Counted from the stretch's first letter, positions 9,395 through 22,970 are shown. The stretch: 64,000 bases of DNA from Oxytricha trifallax (GCA_000711775.1 ARYC01017192.1:62001-126000), one strand, 5' to 3'. Notes: generated by a model not told the origin, from the sequence alone. Numbers and translations: made by a program.

Positions 9395-12300
9395 ATGAAG
9401 CTTTTTATCATAGTAATTTTTCAACTTATTTTTAAAATTACTTGCTAAAACTGTCCAACTGGCTAATTTTTTAATACAACTGCACTTAAATGTGAAGGTA
9501 AATATGACAGAAAATTTCTGAAAATGTGAATGAACTTTTTGATAAATTTGAAAAATTAAATTTATATAATCATTTACCATAGATTGTACCTCACCTTGTG
9601 GGACATGTACCGACAGTCCAACAAAATGCACATCCTGCATTTTTGAATATTATTAACTTGATAATTCCACTAATACATGTAGCTTTTGCTAACCAGATAC
9701 TTATTTTGATAATACGACAAAGCAATCTATTTAATTAAGCACTTTACATTAAAACTTATTATACATTATTTTGATAAATGCGAAAGTAAGTTACTCTAGA
9801 AATGCACAAAAAATATATTTTGCAAAAATAAAATAATGCTTTTCTTATTATCTATCATTATCAACAGGTATTATTTAACTTGATTTCATCAACTATTAAC
9901 AAATAATATCTAATATTATTTTTTATTATATCTGTAAAAATATACAACTAAAACATTATTCTGATCTAATAATTAATTGAATAATTTAATCTGAATTTCA
10001 CTTATTTTTAATTTCTTAAATATTAAATTAGAAAGTTATAAGGATAGGGTGACCCACAGGGGCCCGTGGCTGGAGACTTTCTAATAGAGCTTTATACTAC
10101 ACTAAGGCCTGCTGAGGGTAGGCAGGGGGTTGCTGGGTTCACCGCATTAGGGGCCAGTCGGCGGGGTTCAATCTGTCAGATCCTAGACTCCTCGAGTCGT
10201 CTGCACGCTAAGGATTTCCCTGCATTAGATGAGCTTCCTGGCGTGAGTTCAGCTTCCTAGGTAATAGGGAGCAGGATGAAGGTGGTGCTCAACCTTCAAA
10301 AGTGAGACGATGAGAACCATAGAAGCCAACTATAATGATTTTTCTCCAACACCATGTCAGGTTAATGAGGCTACCACAGCGAAAGGACAGAGACTACTAT
10401 CTCAGAAGCGGTAGATCCTGGTAAGCGTTTTCTCCAGACTCTCCTTTAATTGTTTACAGGAAGCAGATCTCTGCGAGCTCTGCGGGGGATACTCCTAGTT
10501 CGCTAGGCTCTTATCTCGTTTGCATCTTGATTACAGGGAGATGTGGAATGGGGGGCGAGGTGGTTTTTCGGAGTTTTCTAATTCACGACTTGCCACGTCA
10601 TTGATTGCCACGTCAACTCACTTCAGATACGCCTACGTCACGACTAAAATTGATGGTTTTATTTTAGTATTAAGCAGTGAATTGATAAATATTTAATTTT
10701 GAGTATAACTCATTAATCATCATCATCAATTTCTTAAATTTAATAATTCCTTATAGCATGCCCAAATAGTCCAGGTCACTGCTTGAATGCTACAGCTTAG
10801 TTGTCTTGCCCAGACCCCCAAACCCCTTATTTAGATTTGAAATAGATCAAATGTGTTGCTTAATGCAATTAAACAGAAGGCTAGTTCGCTCTTGATATCT
10901 CAAATCATTCCTGGAACAATAATAATGCCAATTTAAAATTAACAAATAAATTCATTATTCATAAATATTATAATTTTTATGCAATAGCACACTAAAAGTT
11001 TGTCGAGGTAAGTATGCCCTCATATTTATAGAAAATTCTAATAAAAATGACTCATTAATTTAATATAGACAAAACAATATACGTGGACTCAAATTCTAAA
11101 AGATGGGTAAATTTGGGTACAAAAGAATTTCCACATAAGAGATTAACTAAGGCGTTTGTTGAAATATTCAATTATTATGAATAATATCCAAATGCTAATA
11201 TCACAGTACTTGTGAGCGCAGTATCTACAACTAGGACTCCTCTTAATTTCAAATACGAGCCAATTTAAAATTACTTTAAGCCCAATAAATAATTATTAAC
11301 AAATTTTAGCTTAAGTTAATGGTAATAGTAGATAAGAATGTCATTCTAGGAGTCTACAATGATTAAATTCAACCATATGCAATGATCAATATTACAGATA
11401 TGTAGTATCCTAACATGATAATTTTAATTATTTCATGCTTCAAGATGACCCATCTGTTCTGTACAGATTGATTCCTAGTTAGTTAGGATATAATTTCTCA
11501 GGAATGTTAAAAGAAGGAAAAATAACTGACGTGTAGAACAGCGTGATGTATGACTACCCAGTGACTGCCATAAGGGGCTCGCTCTCCATACACCGCTTCG
11601 ATATCCAGGTAGACCTCACTACTGTAGATGTTAATCAGAAATTCCTAAATATGGATGAAGCTGACGGTAAAAGGCTTTCTGTGACAAGCTCATAGCTGAG
11701 ACTACAGGGTATATTCTCGGATGTGAAGAATGCCATTTCAGCTAGAATTAGTAATAATACTTTCATTTTATCACAGACCAACTATATCCTTACTGTTAGA
11801 CCATCTTGTATTCCAAATTTCGACTTTACTACAACTGAGTTCTACGTTGCCGATAATATATTCAATAATTCATCTGGAGTTACAGTATCCTATCATCTGT
11901 TTTTCTACAAAGGCTTCTCTAATGTAACCTATTCAAATAATACCTTGAATAATATCGTCGGAAAAGGTTATTATAATTTTTTTGAAACTTATTTTAAATT
12001 ATTATTCACATTTTGCTGGATAGTATGTTTCTTGTCCAAATTTGCTACCAAACAACACTAAGATAAACTTCCTTGTAACTAATAACTATTGGGATATGAC
12101 AACCGGAAGAGACGATGCTAGAATTGATCTATAAGTATAGGAGACAAATCCAAATATAACTTTCTCTGTTAATATTTCTAATAACACTTTCTGGAAGCTG
12201 TTCAGTAAGATTTTTAAGTCATTAATTTCATTACTTATTTAAATATCTATAGGTAACAACTATTTTATTTTGGTTTAAAATTACAATCCATCGTCTTATC

Positions 12301-15300
12301 TGGAGTTCAGCGGCAACTATTTCTATTAGACTAGAATTGAGGACATCGCCATTACATTTTAAACTGAAACCGCAATCTACCTTTTCGATAACTATGTAAA
12401 TGATCTTTACAATCATTAAATTGAGAGAAAAAAATTGATGTTTAATAACATTTTTAATTTAAAAAATAGACTTCGTCATTTCTTGTATCTTGATGGTCCA
12501 GGCCTTGCTCATTTTAAGAATTTGACTATTGTAAATGCATACAGTAAGATTATTAAAAATTCTTTAATGATATTCTATAGCTGGTCTTGATTATAATGCT
12601 TATGCTTTGATTTTGGCTGATGTTAAAGATGGCAGTGGAGTTTTAATTTTCGAGAATTGTAACTTCACTAATTGGGATATCCAAATGCATTATGGCATTA
12701 ACGTAGCAGTGAAAGTGAAAAGTTTCCGCATTATAAACTCCACTTTCAATGGAGTTAGAATGCTTCCACTCTGGCATATTATAAATATTAAGGAGGCTCA
12801 GTAACTTAACATAACGGATGTAAGATTCAATAACTACACTTTCTAAGCACCAAAGAGTTCTAATGGTTTTGCTATTTTATTTTATTTTATCAACGTCATT
12901 AACCTAGAGATATAAGAGTTGAATCCTGTGTCAGTTATCAAGAACGTTATTGTATCAAACATGTCAACGAACTTCTTCCAATTGATTAATGCACATTCAG
13001 ATTAGTCAAACATAACTGGACAATTAAACTTTGAAAACCTTACAGTTTAAAACAACACTTTTGATGCTGAAATCTCTCTAATTCAGTTCTCGGGATTCTT
13101 GCTTGATAACGCCTTCTTTGACATTTAGATTTCTGACTCAAAATTCGTGTTCAACAACTTCACTCTATATGGAAATCTTATTTCCCTCATGCAAAATATG
13201 CTCAGGCCATTGACTATAAGAAACACCTAGTTTTCTAGAAACTTTGGAGCTATGTTTGATTTGTCATCTGGAAATATCGCACTGACATAGTACCCAACTC
13301 AGCTCAAAGTAGATAATTGCACATTTATTTAGAATACTCCATTTAAAATACCTAAATTAGATTTAAAATTATTTTTCATCTCATTTATTTATGGCTTTTA
13401 TCGTCTCTTTATAATTATTGGATAGTAGAAGTTTTTAAAAATTAAAAACATCAGTGAAATTAAAATCTATGCTGTAAATTAATATTAAAAGTTAAAAGTC
13501 TAAAAATTAAAAAATTTATTAAAAATATTCGAATTCTTTTCTCCTTATATCATTTTTTAATGAAATTTATTATTTAAATTCAAATTTCAAGTTCATTATA
13601 TTTAATTTTGCACCAAATAATTTGCATTATTTAACTGACAAAAATGAGGATTAATTATCAATCTTATAAGCCTAAACTTACATAATATAAAAATAAATTA
13701 CGAGCAAATTAATTAATTATTTTATATGTTAATTCTCCAAAGCTCTTATTGTCGTAAATGAAAACTGCAAGTCATTATAATCAAATAAAAGCCCTTCCCT
13801 TTATCTTGATTATAATCCTTTATATTTTTTTTCCAAATAAATAAACGGTAATAGTTTTATAAGTAAAAATTATATTTAACTTATAATTAAAAATTAAAAA
13901 TTAAGGGAACTTTTAACTTGATATATTTTATATAAGTCGTTCATCTACAATTCATACTTCTTAGAAAATTACTCAACTTCGAGAGGATCGGTCATCATGG
14001 CTGATTATTAAGAGACCTAAAACTTCTTTGAAAATTGCACATTTATAAACAATTCGGCTTCAGTAGGAGGAGTTTTCTACACCCAATTTGGAAGCATGAT
14101 CGATTGTTTAAATTGTACTGTTAGAAATAACTTTGGTATCAAGGGAGGTGTAGTCTACACAAGTAATGACGGTTATATTAAATTCAGAAAGAGTTAAATC
14201 ATTTGGAACAAATCCCTTTATTCCAGTATCCTTGTTACATTAAGTAGTCCTACTTCATATACAGAATTCAGCGATTCATATATCTACTCAAATAGATTGC
14301 TCAGTTTAAGCGATTTTGTTGACTTTAAGACAAATACTATAGCAATGAATGTACCTCATTTAACCTATCTTGCTCCTGACTATTTAGCCTATCTATTGGC
14401 AAACACAGTTTCAATCTAAAATTCGGTACAGCTGGGACTTATTTATGCTTTAAACAGTATAAGCTCAAATCTTAAGTTCTAAAATTTGATCATTGACACC
14501 CAAGAAAACATTCTCTCTTCCTTCGAGGCTTCAATTATAGGAAGTAATCTCACTATATAGAATACTATCGTGACAGATACCTAAAATCTATTGGAACTGA
14601 CATCAACTACCTTTAATATGTCAGGGTTCAAAATCATCAATGTGAGTTGCAATTTTAATACAGCTGCTAAAGATAAGTATCTCTTGAGTGCTTTACTGAG
14701 ATCAAATTTCTTTATCGACAACTTGGAGATTTATAACACAAGCAATCAAATCTAAAAATATTAAAATAAATTATTGTTATTTACTAAGGTAAGTTGCAAT
14801 TAGATTTATAATTATTAATGGTTATTGTATTTTTTCAGTGCTCAAAGATATACAAAAAGGTTATATAAAATATGAAAAACCTAAAATGAAAAATAATAAT
14901 TGTTAATACTTCTTTTTTTAATGAAAGTAGCTTTTTTATGAAAATTTTAGGTTTTAAAGAAATGTAAAAAATGATTGTATTTTTTTCAAGATTTGTAAAT
15001 TTTAATAACATAATTTATGTAGTCAACTTTATTTTATCTTACAATTACACATTTGTAATATAAAAATCTCAATATTATTGTAGAAATACATTTGAATTTG
15101 GAAAATTAATTATAATTAAATTTAAAATAAATCAAAATCGTGGCAGTTAAAGTTGGCCAATTTAAACGATCTTGGGCTCATTCGATAGAGAATTCAAAAT
15201 TAGCTGGACTTTATTATTGGCGGTACTATTTTATCGCATCCCTGGAGCGAGATAACTTCACTTTAATTAAACACATCTAAATTCATTAAATTATACCCTC

Positions 15301-18300
15301 ACATTAAAGTCAAGTTATCTCGGTCCAGGGATGCGATAAAATAGTACCGCCAATAACAAAGTCCAGCTAATTTTGAATTCTCTATCGAATGAGCCCTAGA
15401 TCGTTTAAATTGGCCAACTTTAACTGCCACGATTTTGATTTATTTTAAATTTAATTATAATTAATTTTCCAAATTCAAATGTATTTCTACAATATTAATT
15501 TTTTCTTGTATTAATCCAATAGCTTTTATGTTAAGTTCATATTTGACTTTAACGAACTCATCTATCAAAAATACTTAGATAAAGAGTACTTTGTATCAAC
15601 CGATATCTCTCACTGATAGTACCGCTAACTTCACAAATGTTACAATCAAGAACATAACAGTGGAATCTTTAAAATACTTGAATTTAACATTTTTTATAGC
15701 TAATGATTAAAATTAATCAGACTCCATGATACATTTGAGTTTCAGTTACTTAAATTCTTCAATGCTTTAAATGACTTCTATAAATCAGACCTTCATTCTG
15801 GCTTCAGATTCAAACCTATACTTCGAGAAATCTTGGTTCGAAAGAGACACTTCAAAAGACCCTTATGATTTCACAACAATTGACCTTACATCGATCGAAT
15901 ACATTAGATCATGCATGGTAGTAGAGACCAGTACCCTTTTAGTCAAAAGCACTAATATTACAAATTTCTTTACCACAGATAATGGAGGAGCAATCGCAAC
16001 CACAAACTGTGACAGTGTAAATGTAGTTGATTCATATTTCCAAGGAAATTAAGCGTTGATGGGAGGTGCGCTCTACTTGTATTGTGACGAGGATTAAATT
16101 TGTCAATATGCTATCAGTAACACTACATTCGTTCAAAATGTAGGTATTACAAGAGGTGGGGCCGTACATTATAACTACTACGCACCTGTGTTGAACATGA
16201 GCACATTGAACTTCACTGATAATTAAGCACCTTATGGCTATTTTATATGATTAATGGTAATTAGTTAATAATTGATAGGGATTTCCCTCACCCTATAAAA
16301 CTGTTTATTACAACTTAAACTTATCATGTTATTTTCCTTATGGATAAAACATATCAGCTTACCCATTTAAATTGGTAGTTACTAATCTAGACACAATTAA
16401 ATAACAAGTCAGCGGTCAAACCATAATCAACCCGATTAATGTTGAAGTTAGAGACTATTACGATAATGTGATAAATATTGATAACACAACGTAAGATTTG
16501 AGTATTTTTAATCAATTTATAGCAAAATTGAGCTTCAAAGTTGGAACATCCTCACAACTTAAATCTAAGGTGCCAGTACTTTAACTGTTAATATGGGATA
16601 GGCATCTTTCAGTGAAGTCACTCTTCTATCTGATCCTGGTAGATAAGACGAGTATCTAAAAATTGTACTTCAGCAGTACGATAATACCCTGATAAGTTAG
16701 GCTTACAAAATTTCAAAACCAGAATCTCTCAACAGTAACACTAAATCACTTCTCATAATTATAATTTTATTATAGACTTAACTGTTGAAATTGATTTTAG
16801 AGATTGCTTGGTTGGAGAAGCATTACAAAAGTAAAAGTGCATTAAATGTCCCATTGGTAAATTCTCGCTTGAATTTAATACTTCAACCTGCTCAAACTGT
16901 CCGTTGAATGCTCAATGCCCAGGAGGGAATATTATCGATGTTGACAACGGATTTTGGAGAGCTAAATTTACATCAAGTTAAATTCATGAATGTTTGTATT
17001 CACCTGCTTGTCTTGGTGGTACTTACTGGGCTGATGGTAACAACATTACATGGTCTCATTATTAATTTAAACTTAAAATTCTTAATTGGCCAACTAAATG
17101 TGACGCTGGATATGGAGGAAATTTATGTCACTCCTGCGTGCATACTGATGGTTTCATGTACACAAGATCTAATAAGCATGAATCTTAAATATTATAATAT
17201 TTATTAATTAAGAATGCCTGAAATGCTCTAGTAATCAAACTTTGAACATCTTAAGACTTGTCGGTATCGGTCTATGTTTGATTTTAGCTCTCTCAGTACT
17301 GATTTTGTAAGTAATTGATATTATTTACAATTCTTTTCTAGACTCAATTTGAGAAGAAGAGGAACAAACTATCTTGCAGTCTTAACAAGAATGTTAACAA
17401 ACTATATGTAAATTATATCATTTGCTGCAAGTTTTAACTTGGGATGGCCAGAGTCATTGAAAAGACTTTATGATTCTATATCTATTGTCTCCTAATCAGC
17501 TGACGCTGCTTTCTCACTCGATTGCTTCTTCGATAATGCTAATATTAATATGTTTTATATTTTAGCTGGAGTTAACGGAGTGAGCGGTGGCACACCAACA
17601 TTTTTCATTAAAGCTCTTATCTTGCTAGTCCTGCCAGTGTTTGCCTTGTTGATAATCTTTGCATTTTAAATAAATAAGTCATTTAAAAATCATTCTGGGG
17701 ATTATTCAACTTATTCAGAAAGTTAGACAAGGCCTCATTTACTAGAAACACTATTGTTTCAATTATTGTGGTTATTTTCTTGGCACATCCTACATTAACA
17801 TCAAACGCTTTCTCAATGATGAATTGCTATGAAATTGAAAGTGGAGAGTAATGGCTTTAAGCTGACCTTGAAATTAAATGCTGGAATGATACTCATACAT
17901 TTATGATTTATTTAATTCGATTTACATACAAGATGGTTCATGATAGTTGGATTACCCATGCTTATAGTTTGGGTTATTGGCATGCCAGTATTTGCCTTAT
18001 TGCTTATGTTTTTCAATAGAGAGAAATTAGCAGATGAGCAATTCTTCAGCAGATATAGAATGCTTTATTAAGGACTCAAGAGAAAGCATTTCTACTGGGA
18101 GATAGTCAACACTTTCAGAAAAATTTCAATTGTCTCGATCAATGTGTTCTTATCGCTTTATCCAGACTATATTAAGGCTATCTATGCCATGCTTATGCTT
18201 GCTATTATCTTTAAGACTGTATTAAAATTTAATTACGTATTTTATCTTTAAAATGCAGGAGATTCTTTAACCCTATGAAATACCTGTCTTTAATTGGATC

Positions 18301-20316
18301 GAACAGCGTGAGCAAATCGCTTCAATTGTAACCTTTTATGCCGGGCTTTACTTCGTTAAAGCTGATGTTTCAGAAGCTTTCAAGTACATAATTATTATCA
18401 TAGTTTTCTTTGTGAACGCTTGGTTCCTAGTTCTATGGTCTTTCGTTGCAGTCAATACCTTTAAATGGAAGTTCACTAAAAAGGTTGCTCATATTTTAAG
18501 AAAGATTATTTGCAAAAAGCTAAAGGAATCAGATTTGAAGCCTGTTGACCAGGAAGCTCTCGGTTTATCAGGGAACACTTCAGTCAATACCAAAGGAAAT
18601 TCAGTCATAATGGCTAAATAAGCACTTGATGAAGCTGAGTTCGATGATATTGATGAAAAGAAGAAGTCTCAGCAGCTAAAAAAGAAGAGAGGAGACTACA
18701 CAATTACACCTTTATATTTACTTTTTAAAATGGATGAAGGCGAGAAATCATACATGCAAGACTAAACTACTAATCCACTAAAAAATAATGATAAGACTAG
18801 CAAGGGAGGTTAGTCTGTGGACAATGATTCAAACATAAAAGGCATCGAACCAGTCAACGGAGATGATGATAGTAGCAAAAAGAAGAGCAATGGAAAAGTC
18901 ATTAAGAAAAAAACTATGAAGTCGACAGACTCTAATAATCATAAAACCTTGTCCTCAAAAGAAGGAATCAAATCCTCAAATATTTTAAGACAATTTCTTT
19001 TTAAACTTAATAGCCCATAAATTCATAAAAATAAGGCCCCATTAATATATTAAAAATACAGTATGAGATATAGTTTGGGATTTAAATAAGAGGCTCAATA
19101 ATTGTTGAACAAAAGACAGGAAAGGCTGATACTAAGAAGGGAGACATTATGTCCTCATTTTCTATTAATTATTTTGATTAATTTAGTGGCTCTTCCGACC
19201 AACAGGATAAATCTTAAAAAGTAAAGACCAAAGACCAGTAAAAAATGAAAGAAATCAATGACGACATCTCATCAGACGATCAAAACATCGTTTCCAATAA
19301 CTCAAGTGAGAAGCAGCAGAAGAATCATAAATCTAAGAAAGCCACTACAATTTCGTCACAGATGGACAAATCCACCATGTAAAAGGATGCTGTAGGTTCA
19401 GGAGAGTACAATAACGATGGCACCGAGCATAAGATCTCAGACGACACCGACCAGCACGATATGATGGCAGTCACTGCAAACATATCTGCCAAGAAAAAGA
19501 AGAAAGGCAAGAAGAGCAAGGTAAAGAAGGGAAAGAAACGAGCACAATAAGACATGGAGGACGACTCTGATGAAGACCTCAGATATCAGAAGTCTCAAGA
19601 TCGCAGAACCAATAACTTCAATGATTCCATCGATGACATCAATTTGCAGTCCACCACACAGAATTTGAAGATGCCTTATAGCAATACGCTATCTAAGAAC
19701 TAGCAGGACAATAGTCAAGCACTCAAAGTGAAGGCTTCTAAACTTTAAGGCAAGATAATATAAGATAAATTTCTTATTAATATTGCCTTGATTAAAAATA
19801 ATGGAAAGTTGTAGCTTTATTATTTTCATTTAGTCTAAAATTATGATATCTTGTTTAGTGTATTTGGAAAATAAAGATCAATTTTACTTTAAATCAATTC
19901 AATGAATTAATCTTGTAAGTAAGTAACAATTAATTATAAAATGGGCTTTTATATAAGCATTCTAATTACAAATCATATCTGTTTTAGGAATAATTAGTGG
20001 AGCAATTGCAGGGGACATGTCAAGTTCAGAGTTCTCAATTGAAGAAAACAGAGTGTACACCATAAAGAAGAAGAATCAGGCTCCTGCCAACCCAGCCAAG
20101 CAAATCAAAATGAACGAGTAAATCATCGACAGCAGGTCCAAGAAAGATGCAAGTAAGAAGCAGTAGTAACAACAACAAAAGAAGGGCAAGTAGATCAACT
20201 AGGATGACATCAGCGACAGCGATGATGATGAGAATGATCAGACCAAGAACTTGGATGAGAGCAGTAACAACATCATGTCCATGTCTGATGACTCCAGAAT
20301 ATTCAAGAAAAAGTGA
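9395..20316 (+). CDS. Giant Cys-rich, beta-helix-like, multi-pass surface protein (cassette 3 plus the only 3' body)
   Basis: MKLFIIVIFQLIFKITCQN is a clear signal peptide, followed by CPTGQFFNTTALKC, PCGTCTDSPTKCTSC, CPNSPGHCLNATAQ, the module ending KITDVQNSVMYDYPVT, a very long Asn/Ser/Thr-rich region with repeated N-x-T-F and GGA motifs typical of right-handed beta-helix surface proteins, a Cys-rich CIKCPIGKFSLEF and CSNCPLNAQCPGG stretch like the ephrin-receptor/GCC2-GCC3 repeats common in ciliates, then several membrane segments (17250-18470) and a long charged Lys/Asp/Gln tail ending at TGA 20314-20316. Introns include 16492-16523 and the GTAAGT..TAG near 17308-17340. At least nine IESs were resolved. 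I infer a plasma-membrane adhesion or sensor role from architecture only. Confidence 0.75.
10035..10650. other. G+C-rich island of unknown nature inside an intron/IES
   Basis: In a region otherwise dominated by A and T, about 600 bp is close to balanced in base composition (for example ACAGGGGCCCGTGGCTGG and CGAGCTCTGCGGGGGATAC). It lies between the cassette 3 exon ending near 9735 and the next at 10756, where cassette 2 has only about 130 bp. It contains TTGCCACGTCA twice near 10590-10614. The one long frame (10066-10260) has no recognisable protein. It could be a structured RNA gene, a satellite monomer, or a transposon or foreign fragment. Confidence 0.55.
10934..10997. other. IES, pointer TAAAA, 59 bp (cassette 3)
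   Basis: TAAAA at 10934-10938 and 10993-10997. Joining gives GCC AAT TTA AAA GTT TGT CGA (ANLKVCR), aligned with ADLTVCRG of cassette 2, where there is no insert. Confidence 0.85.
11262..11320. other. IES, pointer AAT, 56 bp (cassette 3)
   Basis: AAT at 11262-11264 and 11318-11320. Joining gives GAG CCA ATG GTA ATA GTA GAT (EPMVIVD), matching EPIVIMD. It occupies the same codon position as the cassette 1 IES, but pointer and sequence differ. Confidence 0.78.
11414..11437. other. IES, pointer CATG, 20 bp (cassette 3)
   Basis: CATG at 11414-11417 and 11434-11437. Joining gives AAC ATG CTT CAA GAT GAC (NMLQDD). It occupies the same site as the cassette 2 IES. Confidence 0.82.
11516..11614 (+). 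repeat. Shared junction block, cassette 3 copy (99 bp)
   Basis: This is the copy that continues in frame into the gene body (VDLTTVDVNQKFLNMDE). It is nearly identical to 9113-9210 and, over 71 bp, to 7574-7644. Confidence 0.9.
11968..12005. other. IES, pointer TTATTAT, 31 bp
   Basis: TTATTAT at 11968-11974 and 11999-12005. Joining gives VGKGYYSHFAGQYVSCPNLL in frame; leaving it shifts the frame. Confidence 0.85.
13375..13946. other. Long IES, pointer TTCATCT, 565 bp
   Basis: TTCATCT at 13375-13381 and 13940-13946. Joining gives LKLFFIYNSYFLENYSTS in one frame. The insert is extremely AT-rich and non-coding. Confidence 0.85.
14775..15525. other. Long IES containing a foldback element (borders approximate)
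   Basis: Coding of the surface-protein gene stops near 14,780 (LEIYNTSNQIQ) and resumes near 15,525 (FMLSSYLTLTNSSIKNT). I could not fix the pointer pair. The hairpin element 15071-15496 occupies its right half. Confidence 0.6.
15071..15496. mobile_element. Foldback (long hairpin) element, copy 1
   Basis: Two arms of about 195 bp are almost perfect inverted copies around a loop of about 40 bp. Arm motifs: ATTGTAGAAATACATTTG at the outer end, GTGGCAGTTAAAGTTGGCC, GAGAATTCAAAATTAGCTGG, GGCGGTACTATTTTATCGC. There is no coding capacity. Copy 2 is at 41731-42154, so this is a dispersed family, probably a non-autonomous MITE-like element. Confidence 0.88.
17180..17215. other. IES, pointer GAAT, 32 bp
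   Basis: GAAT at 17180-17183 and 17212-17215. Joining gives SNKHECLKCSSNQTLNI and completes a Cys pair. Confidence 0.83.
17679..17694. other. Micro-IES, pointer TCATT, 11 bp
   Basis: TCATT at 17679-17683 and 17690-17694. Removing 11 bp gives AAT AAG TCA TTC TGG GGA (NKSFWGLFNLFRK); the insert shifts the frame. Confidence 0.82.
17894..17930. other. IES, pointer CATACA, 31 bp
   Basis: CATACA at 17894-17899 and 17925-17930. Joining gives NDTHTRWFMIVGLPMLIV across the start of a membrane segment. Confidence 0.85.
18979..19048. other. IES, pointer AATAT, 65 bp
   Basis: AATAT at 18979-18983 and 19044-19048. Joining gives SSNILKIQYEIQFGIQIRGS in the frame of the charged tail. Confidence 0.8.
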
Positions 20317-20520
20317 ATGAGAAAAATCACTCAGTAATAACTTAACTAAATTACATAAACATAGTATAAGTATTATATGCATATTATTAACTTTAACAAA
20401 AGTATTTCTTAACCTTCTCTATTTTTACTCTTATTAATTCATAATACTTTGAAGATTGGCGATATTAAATATAAATATTGATTGATTTTCTAATTAAATT
20501 AATATAAGATTTATTGTAAA

Positions 20521-21697
<1,177 letters not shown>

Positions 21698-21858
21698 AAA
21701 CTTAATTAATTAACAAGTTTTTTTAATTTCATTAACCATGATTATTTATATTAGTATTGAAATTGGCAAAATGTTTTCAAAAATAATTCCTAAATTCATT
21801 GAAAAAGAAAGGAAAGCAGAATGATGTAGACTTCTTCACATCTCTCGAGTAAAAAGAT

Positions 21859-22970
21859 ATGGACTCAAGGTTGATAGAGATTATCATGTTTGAAGTTAAC
21901 AAAATGTTCGCGAAAGAAATGGCAAAGTACAGAAACGTCACATCTGAGTTCAATACTATGCTAAAACGTAAAAATCTCTTGGAGGCTAAACTATTTAAAA
22001 AACGCTATGAAAAAGTACAAAAACATCTTAATGGCATACCTAATATGGAAAGCACTCTAAATCCATTCAAACGGTAGTATTAGCCCAGTATTTTTAATGA
22101 AAGTTTAGTGGATTCCAAAATGGATATTCCAAATAACAAGGAACTTTATGAAAATGTTATTAAGGAAGCTTTTGGAGATTTAGCAGACCCAGATGAAGAT
22201 GCTGACCAAGAGCAGCTTAAGTAAATGTCTGACAAAGAAATTATTGAAAGGATAAGAATGAAGTATAGAAGAAGAGTCCTGAAAGAAGGTCCATCGATTT
22301 TGAATTAACCCGACAAGCCATCTAGGTTTCTGGAATAGATGATGAAACTATGCAACTTCCAAAGAATCTCTAATAAGATTTAAGGAGGCATGAATAAGTA
22401 TCAAAGATCTCTAAGACTAAAACACAAGTCATTTAGTGTCAACCCTTAGTCCCCACCAGAACTTGAAAAAGATGAAGACGATGATAATAATAAATCATCG
22501 TTCTTTATCACACAGGCTTTTATGCCACTTCCTTCAGTTGAAATAACTACACCAACTTTGAAATTAGGAAATTAGAGTTTGAGGACCCCTGTCAAAAGCA
22601 ATCATATTTTTAAAAGTAATTTTATCTATATCAAAGTAGCCCAAATATCACAAATTACTTGAATTTCTTAGCAACAAACTTAAACAGAACTCAGAGACTT
22701 AAGTTATTTATTCTTATATTTTTTAAGACCTACTGATAATAAGACATTTAATTCTACTTCTGGAATATCATTAAAGCCACACTTACGTTCTAGCCGCTAT
22801 TTGTCTAAGAAAAACCTTGATTTAACATCCCCAGCTATATCTACATAAAATCGATAAACTTACCAAAACTCACCAACAGAATCTTTGCTTCGAAATGCTA
22901 TACTAAATATAATTTTTAATTTGAAAAAGTTTTATTTTATTTCAAATTATTATACTAACAAAAATAAAGA
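21859..22970 (+). CDS. Basic coiled-coil-like protein of unknown function
   Basis: The first in-frame ATG is at 21859 (MDSRLIEIIMFEVNKMF); the frame is open upstream (NDVDFFTSLEQKD), so the true start may lie before an intron or IES near 21,770. It continues with a Lys/Arg-rich helical part (KYRRRVLKEGP, QRISNKIQGGMNKYQRSL), a Ser/Pro-rich tail, and reaches TGA near 22,664. A second open stretch (PTDNKTFNSTSGISLKPH to ESLLRNAILNII) follows from about 22,730 and probably belongs to it after an unresolved IES. No family recognised. Confidence 0.5.

Noticed and set aside
10066..10260. 64-codon plus-strand open frame in the G+C-rich island
   Set aside because: Stop codons are rare in G+C-rich DNA by chance; no recognisable motif and no ciliate-like composition.
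10815..10835. CCCCCAAACCCCTTATT resembling a TBE end
   Set aside because: It encodes PDPQTPYLD, homologous to PDPANPILD of cassette 2, so it is coding sequence.
20035..20382. Minus-strand frame rich in Leu/Ile/Val
   Set aside because: Antisense shadow of the Asp/Asn/Lys-rich tail of the giant surface protein.
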